This document shows, one piece after another, positions 4,723-9,317 of a DNA stretch of 9,317 nt. The DNA comes from an uncultured Ruaniaceae bacterium. GTDB lineage: Bacteria; Actinomycetota; Actinomycetes; Actinomycetales; Beutenbergiaceae. The stretch is from positions 1 through 9,317 of the forward strand of contig CAMXUZ010000287.1 of the NCBI GenBank assembly GCA_947251855.1, given 5' to 3'. The notes beneath the pieces were generated by a model. That model was not told where the DNA came from, searched no databases, and was given only the letters and a program-made list of their open reading frames with translations. Each line of letters opens with the position of its first letter. Positions within the stretch are counted from its first letter, which is position 1. The translations under genes were made by a program, and so were the position numbers.

Positions 4723-7539
4723 ATGGAGTTATTTTTGAGAGCGCATTGGATAGCCCGCGCGAAGAGGCGGGGCAGGGGAACAGCCGCGGCGGCTGTAGGA
4801 GTTCTACTGCTGGCACCGGTGCTCGCTACGGCACCTGCCGCTGCCAGCCCTGACGGCGATGACGTCGTCATAAACGAGATTTACACGCGGGGCGGGAGCG
4901 CCAACCAGCCCTTCACCCATAAGTTCGTGGAATTGTACAACCCGACGGACGCGGCAATTGATCTCGATGGGTGGAGCCTGCAGTACAGGTCGAAGTCGAA
5001 CACCGGAACCGGCAAGGTGGACCTCGCCGGCGCAATCCCCGCGGGCGGCTTCTACCTCGTGCAAGGGGGATCGAACGCGGATAACGGTGACCCGCTGCCG
5101 GAACCGGATGCCGCCGGTGGTGGGCTGAACCCCGCCGCGGACGCGGGCATGGTGGCCCTCGTAGAGGACGACGAGAACCTCAGCTTTCCCGACGGCGATA
5201 TCACCCAAGCCGCAGATATGGATCTGGTCGTCGACCTCGTGGGCTACGGCGACGCGAACGTCTTTGAGGGAGCACAAGCCCCGGTACCTCCCAACCCGGG
5301 CTCGATCGAGCGCGTGGATGGTGAGGACACCGACGACAACTCGGCAGACTTCTCGGGACTGGACTTCCCGACGCCGACGAACTCCAACGGGGATACCGCT
5401 GCCCCGCCTCCCGATCCTGAGTGCGAACACGTGCCTGACGAGCGGGTTGAGATCGCCGAAGTTCAAGGCGAAGGCGATGAGACGCCGTTCCTGGACTGCG
5501 ACGTCACTACCGCGGGAGTGGTCACGGCGGTGTACCCCGAGGGCGGATTCGACGGCGCCTATATTCAGACGCCGGGCACAGGCGGAGAAATCGACCTCGA
5601 TGAGCATACTGCCTCCCACGGGATCTTCGTCTACGGCTCTCAGTTCGCCGATGCGGTCAACCTCGGGGACTACGTTGAAGTCACCGGCGAAGCCACCGAG
5701 TATTTCGGCCTCACCCAGGTCGCGTTGCCGGAGTGGAACGTGCTCGATGAAGAGTACGACCCGGTCGAACCGGCCGCGATCACCTGGCCAGAAACCGACG
5801 AGGAGCGGGAACTCTTCGAGGGGATGCTCATCGACCCGCAGGGCGATTACACTGTGACGGATCTGCACCAGAGCGAGATGTACGGCGAGATCGGTCTTGC
5901 GTTCGGTGATTCGCCGTTGCTCCAGCCCACGGAGTACGCACTGCCGCTCTCGGACGAGGCGCTTGCGATAGAAGCGGACAACGAGGCTCGGGCGGTGAGC
6001 CTCGACGACGGGTCGAGTTGGAACTACATCAACTTCGACCGGGACTATCACCAGACCCCGATCCCGTACCTCAGCCACGACGATCCCGTCCGGGTCGGCG
6101 CAGCGGTGACGTTCGAGGAACCGGTCATCCTTGACTGGCGCAACGACACGTGGAAGTTCCAACCGACCGGGCAAGCGGTGGGCGACCTCGACGGTTACGA
6201 GAACCTCGACGGGCAGATCGCTGCGCCCGTAACGTTCGAAAACACCCGGGAGCCGGCGCCCGAGGTCGGGGGGAACTTGAGCATCGGAGCGTTCAACGTG
6301 CTCAACTACTTCACCGATCTGGGGATCGATGAAGAAGGGTGCGGTTTCTACACCGACCGCGAGGGCGAGCCGAGCTCTGCGGACTGGTGCGACGTCCGCG
6401 GCGCGTACAACCAAGACAACCTCGACCGGCAGACGGCGAAGATCGTCGCCGCGATCACCGAGCTCGATGCCGATATCCTCGCGCTCCAAGAAGTCGAGAA
6501 CACGCTGGAGTTCCCGAACGGGGAGAACGCCCCAGAAGGTGTTCACCCGCGCGACGTGGCGCTCGCCCAACTCGTCGAGGAGCTCAATGACGAAGCGGGC
6601 GACGGCGTCTGGGACTACGCGCCCTCCCCGGAGGAATATCCCGAAGGCGAGGACGTGATCCGCAACGCGTTCATCTACCAGACGGATGCCGCCGCGCTCG
6701 TCGGTGAGTCGGAGATCCTTCTCGGTTCGGAGGAATTCGATAATGCCCGGGAACCGCTCGCGCAGGAATTCACGCTGCTTGATGACGACGGCGACGTCGC
6801 CGACGACGCGGAGACGGTCCTGCTGGTGACGACCCACCTGAAGTCGAAAGGATCGGGCAGGAACGAGGAGAATGAGGACCAGGGCGACGGCCAGGCGGCC
6901 TCGAACCCTGATCGCATCCGGCAGGCGACGGCAATGGCGGAGTACATCGACGACCTGGTCGGCTCCGGGATGTCGGAGAACGTGTTCATCCTCGGGGACC
7001 TGAACTCCTACACGATGGAGGACCCGATGCAGGTGCTCTACGACGGCGGCTACACCGACATCGGCGCGACGATGACGGACGAGAAGACCTATTCCTTCGA
7101 CGGAATGATCGGGTCCCTCGACCACGTGCTGGCGAACGAGGCCGGCATGAGTCTCGTCGTCGACGCCGACGTGTGGAGCGTGAATGCATACGAAAGCGTC
7201 GGGCTGGAGTACAGCCGGTTCAACTACAACGTGGTGCCGCTGTTCCAGGAATCGCCCTACCGCTCCTCCGACCACGACCCGCTCGTGGTCGGGCTCGATC
7301 TCGCGGCAGAGGAGCCGGACCCGGATCCCACTGACCCGGACCCGGATCCCACTGATCCGGACCCGAGCGAGCCCGATCCGACTGAGCCCGAACCGTCCGA
7401 CCCGGGTGCGGGCGGGGGAGACCCGGATGATGATCGCCTCGAGGACACCGGGGTGAGCATGGGGCCGCTCCTTACCCTCGGCGGGGTTCTGCTCGCGGCC
7501 GGGGCTGGGCTCATGCTTCGCCGCAGGTTCCTGGGGTAG
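4723..7539 (+). CDS. Secreted, cell-wall-anchored ExeM/NucH-type nuclease (LTD + OB-like + EEP domains, LEDTG sorting signal)
   Basis: This 938-residue surface protein is predicted to degrade extracellular nucleic acid, probably DNA. Order of parts: a signal peptide (1 to about 42, with an Arg/Lys-rich start and ending PAAAS); a lamin-tail domain (47 to about 185, VVINEIYTRGG and FVELYNPTD); an OB-fold-like nucleic-acid-binding region of the kind found in YhcR/ExeM nucleases (about 243-345); and an endonuclease/exonuclease/phosphatase domain (518-860). EEP catalytic motifs are all present: AFNVLN (Asn525), LALQEVEN (Glu590), TTHLKSKGSG (His705), LGDLNSY (Asp759, Asn761), SLDHVL (Asp800, His801) and SDHDP (849-853). 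A DP-rich spacer (864-895) leads to LEDTG (906-910), a hydrophobic helix (915-931) and an RRR tail. The ATG at 4723 is the only start between the upstream in-frame stop and the signal peptide. It has no Shine-Dalgarno sequence, so translation may be weak or leaderless. Confidence 0.93.
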   Translation: MELFLRAHWIARAKRRGRGTAAAAVGVLLLAPVLATAPAAASPDGDDVVINEIYTRGGSANQPFTHKFVELYNPTDAAIDLDGWSLQYRSKSNTGTGKVDLAGAIPAGGFYLVQGGSNADNGDPLPEPDAAGGGLNPAADAGMVALVEDDENLSFPDGDITQAADMDLVVDLVGYGDANVFEGAQAPVPPNPGSIERVDGEDTDDNSADFSGLDFPTPTNSNGDTAAPPPDPECEHVPDERVEIAEVQGEGDETPFLDCDVTTAGVVTAVYPEGGFDGAYIQTPGTGGEIDLDEHTASHGIFVYGSQFADAVNLGDYVEVTGEATEYFGLTQVALPEWNVLDEEYDPVEPAAITWPETDEERELFEGMLIDPQGDYTVTDLHQSEMYGEIGLAFGDSPLLQPTEYALPLSDEALAIEADNEARAVSLDDGSSWNYINFDRDYHQTPIPYLSHDDPVRVGAAVTFEEPVILDWRNDTWKFQPTGQAVGDLDGYENLDGQIAAPVTFENTREPAPEVGGNLSIGAFNVLNYFTDLGIDEEGCGFYTDREGEPSSADWCDVRGAYNQDNLDRQTAKIVAAITELDADILALQEVENTLEFPNGENAPEGVHPRDVALAQLVEELNDEAGDGVWDYAPSPEEYPEGEDVIRNAFIYQTDAAALVGESEILLGSEEFDNAREPLAQEFTLLDDDGDVADDAETVLLVTTHLKSKGSGRNEENEDQGDGQAASNPDRIRQATAMAEYIDDLVGSGMSENVFILGDLNSYTMEDPMQVLYDGGYTDIGATMTDEKTYSFDGMIGSLDHVLANEAGMSLVVDADVWSVNAYESVGLEYSRFNYNVVPLFQESPYRSSDHDPLVVGLDLAAEEPDPDPTDPDPDPTDPDPSEPDPTEPEPSDPGAGGGDPDDDRLEDTGVSMGPLLTLGGVLLAAGAGLMLRRRFLG
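7315..7355 (+). repeat. 20-bp direct repeat encoding the DPDPT spacer
   Basis: CCGGACCCGGATCCCACTGA occurs at 7315-7334 and again, identical, at 7336-7355. The 21-bp period equals seven codons and keeps the frame. More degenerate DP/EP codon repeats continue to about 7404. The tract encodes the proline/acid-rich stalk before the sorting signal. Such tracts can change in copy number by slippage or recombination without breaking the frame. Confidence 0.85.
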
Positions 7540-7550
7540 CAGCACCTCGG

Positions 7551-7564
7551 GAACGGAACCGTTC
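7551..7564. repeat. Small dyad GAACGG-AA-CCGTTC after the nuclease stop
   Basis: A perfect six-base inverted repeat with a two-base AA centre lies 12 bases after the nuclease stop codon. It shares the GGAACC core and the geometry of the palindrome at 4640-4653. It may be part of the terminator region, an operator-like site, or chance. Confidence 0.35.
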
Positions 7565-7589
7565 ACGGAAGGGAGCGTGACGACCGATG

Positions 7590-7621
7590 GGGCCCGGCGA
7601 ACAGATGCGTTCGCCGGGCCC
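7590..7621 (+). terminator. Strong hairpin terminator after the nuclease gene
   Basis: GGGCCCGGCGAAC (7590-7602) and GTTCGCCGGGCCC (7609-7621) form a perfect 13-pair stem with a six-base loop AGATGC. No T-tract follows, as is common for high-GC actinobacterial terminators. It separates the nuclease gene from purL. Confidence 0.75.
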
Positions 7622-7630
7622 AGTTCGCGG

Positions 7631-7638
7631 TAGATTAT
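7631..7638 (+). promoter_or_regulatory. Candidate -10 region of purL
   Basis: TAGATTAT, an AT-rich island, lies just after the terminator hairpin and about 50 bases before the purL start. TAGATT fits the TANNNT pattern. No good -35 hexamer is seen, and the place where it should be overlaps the terminator stem. I see no riboswitch-like structure in the short leader. Confidence 0.35.
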
Positions 7639-7678
7639 GCAGTGGCGCGCGAAGCATAACGCGCGCTCCGCCAACCAT

Positions 7679-7684
7679 GAGGAA
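7679..7684 (+). promoter_or_regulatory. Ribosome binding site of purL
   Basis: GAGGAA lies five bases before the GTG at 7690 and supports that codon as the purL start. Confidence 0.75.
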
Positions 7685-7689
7685 ACCGC

Positions 7690-9317
7690 GTGTCCATCGA
7701 TACGATTTCAACCGCCGCCGCCACTCCTGATGAAGTTCAACCCTACGAAGAGCTCGGGCTCACCGAAGGGGAATACACCCAGATCCGCCAGATCCTCGGC
7801 CGCAGGCCCACCGCCGCGGAACTTGCGATGTACTCGGTGATGTGGGCCGAGCACTGCTCCTACAAATCCTCCAAGCGGCACCTCGCCCAGTTCGGAGAAA
7901 AGGCCACCGAGGAGATGCGCAAAGACCTCCTCGTCGGGATCGGCCAGAACGCCGGCGTCGTCGACATCGGTAACGGGCTCGCCGTCACCTTCAAGGTCGA
8001 ATCGCACAACAGCCCCAGTTTCATCGACCCGTTCCAAGGCGCCGCCACCGGCGTCGGTGGGATCGTGCGCGACATCATCTCCATGGGCGCCCGTCCCATC
8101 GCCGTCATGGATCAGATCCGAGCGGGCGATGTGAACCACCCGGATACCACGCGGGTCATCACCGGGGCCGTCGCGGGCATCAGCCACTACGCCGGCACCC
8201 TCGGCCTGCCGAACATCGGCGGCGAAACCGAATTCGACGCCGCCTACCAGGCGAACCCACTCGTCAACGCGCTCGCAGTCGGGCTCATGCGCCACGAGGA
8301 CATCCACCTGGCCAACGCCTCCGGAGCGGGGAACAAGGTCGTGCTGTTCGGTTCCCGCACGGGCGGGGACGGTATCGGCGGGGCCTCGGTGCTCTCCTCC
8401 GCGGCGCTCGACGACGACGCCCCCAAGCCGAAGATGCAGGTGGGCGATCCGTTCCTGGAAAAACTCATCATCGAATGCTGCATGGAGGCCTTCGCCGGCG
8501 ACCTCGTCGAAGCGATCCAGGATCTCGGTGCGGCGGGTATCTCGTGCGCGACGAGCGAACTCGCAGCGAATGGAAACTCCGGCATGCACGTGGACCTCGA
8601 ACACGTCCTGCTGCGCGATGAGGAACTCAACGCCGGTGAGATCCTCATGAGCGAATCCCAAGAGCGGATGATGGCGATCGTGCGCCCGGACAAGCTTCCG
8701 GCGTTCCTCGCAACCTGCGAGAAATGGGAGGTGGAAGCCGCCGTCATCGGCGAAGTCAACGATTCCCAGCGGCTCACGATCGACCACTTCGGGGAGCGGA
8801 TCGTCGACGTCGACCCCAAGACCGTCGCCGACGGCGGACCCGTGTACGACCGCCCCTACGCCCGCCCGAACTGGCAGGACGGCCTCAACGCCGACCGCGC
8901 AGAAGACCTGCCCCGCCCCACCCGGCCCGCGGAGATCGCCGAACAGATCCGCGCGCTCATCGCGAGCCCGAACCTCGCTGACAAGTCCTGGGTCACCGAC
9001 CAATACGACTCTCTGGCCCGGGGCAACACCGCGCAGGCTTTCCCTGACGACGCCGGCGTGGTCCGGGTGGAGGAGGAGAGTGGGCTGGGGATCGCGCTCG
9101 CGGCGGACGCCAACGGCCGGTTCACCAAACTCGACCCGTACACCGGGACGCAACTCTCCCTCGCGGAGTCCTACCGCAACGTGGCGTGTGCCGGGGCCCG
9201 GCCCGTCGCGATCTCCGACTGCCTCAACTTCGGTAATCCCGAGCACCCCGAGCCGATGTGGCAACTCGTGGAAGCGATTACCGGACTCGCCGATGGCTGT
9301 GCAGAACTCGGCATCCC
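7690..9317 (+). CDS. purL: Phosphoribosylformylglycinamidine synthase subunit PurL, N-terminal part (3' end outside window)
   Basis: PurL catalyses the ATP-dependent conversion of FGAR to FGAM, step four of de novo purine synthesis, using ammonia from PurQ with PurS as partner. The frame starts at the GTG at 7690 and runs to the window end: 542 complete codons, no stop. Motifs are those of the small (PurS/PurQ-dependent) Pur[11 protein letters not shown] (53-62) holds the conserved active-site His55. [11 protein letters not shown] (101-111) and [16 protein letters not shown] (113-128) form the nucleotide/metal site. Further on come [43 protein letters not shown] and, in the second half, [29 protein letters not shown]. 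The protein starts shortly before the family homology and lacks the long N-terminal extension of enterobacterial PurL. Small PurL proteins are roughly 740-770 residues, so about 200 residues lie beyond the window. purS and purQ are not upstream; a terminator separates purL from the nuclease gene. Confidence 0.97.
   Translation, partial: MSIDTISTAAATPDEVQPYEELGLTEGEYTQIRQILGRRPTAAELAMYSVMWAEHCSYKSSKRHLAQFGEKATEEMRKDLLVGIGQNAGVVDIGNGLAVTFKVESHNSPSFIDPFQGAATGVGGIVRDIISMGARPIAVMDQIRAGDVNHPDTTRVITGAVAGISHYAGTLGLPNIGGETEFDAAYQANPLVNALAVGLMRHEDIHLANASGAGNKVVLFGSRTGGDGIGGASVLSSAALDDDAPKPKMQVGDPFLEKLIIECCMEAFAGDLVEAIQDLGAAGISCATSELAANGNSGMHVDLEHVLLRDEELNAGEILMSESQERMMAIVRPDKLPAFLATCEKWEVEAAVIGEVNDSQRLTIDHFGERIVDVDPKTVADGGPVYDRPYARPNWQDGLNADRAEDLPRPTRPAEIAEQIRALIASPNLADKSWVTDQYDSLARGNTAQAFPDDAGVVRVEEESGLGIALAADANGRFTKLDPYTGTQLSLAESYRNVACAGARPVAISDCLNFGNPEHPEPMWQLVEAITGLADGCAELGI

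Noticed and set aside
4804..7674. A 956-residue open frame on the minus strand, antisense to the nuclease gene.
   Set aside because: Its product is rich in Arg, Val and His with no recognisable domain, signal or periodic structure. The opposite strand encodes a complete multidomain enzyme with all motifs. Long antisense frames are expected in high-GC coding DNA.
7622..7689. A purine riboswitch in the purL leader.
   Set aside because: The leader after the terminator hairpin is only about 70 bases, and no conserved purine or PRPP riboswitch core is visible.
7708..9264. A 518-residue open frame on the minus strand, antisense to purL.
   Set aside because: The plus strand encodes highly conserved PurL. 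The antisense product has no known motif, so it is a compositional shadow.

Overview
The window is high-GC DNA from a Gram-positive actinobacterium. This is inferred from four things: strong G/C bias at third codon positions; an Ung protein with actinobacterial-style motifs ([24 protein letters not shown]); GTG starts and a probable leaderless gene; and two exported proteins ending in LPXTG-like sorting signals. I cannot name the genus. A Micrococcales/Actinomycetales-type organism is a guess.

Layout from left to right. (1) 1-399 (+): the 3' end of a PLP-dependent class I/II aminotransferase, cut by the window edge. (2) 414-1023 (-): a two-gene operon with a 14-base overlap, encoding a 64-residue XRE/Cro-type repressor and a four-helix DUF2178-like membrane protein. 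Its promoter (1082-1110) is covered by three copies of a GCTTGWCACA element, which suggests autorepression. (3) 1187-1861 (+): uracil-DNA glycosylase ung, probably leaderless. (4) 1862-2015: hairpins between the convergent ung and nucleotidase genes. (5) 2016-4523 (-): a large secreted 5'-nucleotidase/metallophosphatase with an MPETG sorting signal. (6) 4524-4722: a 199-bp divergent control region holding a palindrome (CTATGGAACCATAG) and a half-copy of it exactly 80 bp away. (7) 4723-7539 (+): a secreted multidomain nuclease of the ExeM/NucH type (lamin-tail domain, OB-like domain, endonuclease/exonuclease/phosphatase domain) with a non-canonical LEDTG sorting signal. (8) 7590-7621: a strong terminator hairpin. 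(9) 7690 to the end (+): the first 542 codons of purL.

How the genes fit together. The divergent pair looks like a cell-surface system for scavenging extracellular DNA and nucleotides. The nuclease would cut nucleic acid to (oligo)nucleotides and the nucleotidase would remove phosphate, giving nucleosides and phosphate outside the cell. The shared palindrome suggests common control. Beside it lie purL (de novo purine synthesis) and ung (uracil repair). This nucleotide theme may be chance, because both appear to have their own transcription units. The remaining genes look like ordinary chromosomal content. I see no tRNA, rRNA, CRISPR array, insertion sequence or phage signature. I found no clearly new system. 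The most interesting parts are the divergent surface pair with its palindrome and odd sorting motifs, and the repressor/membrane-protein operon with its repeated operator.
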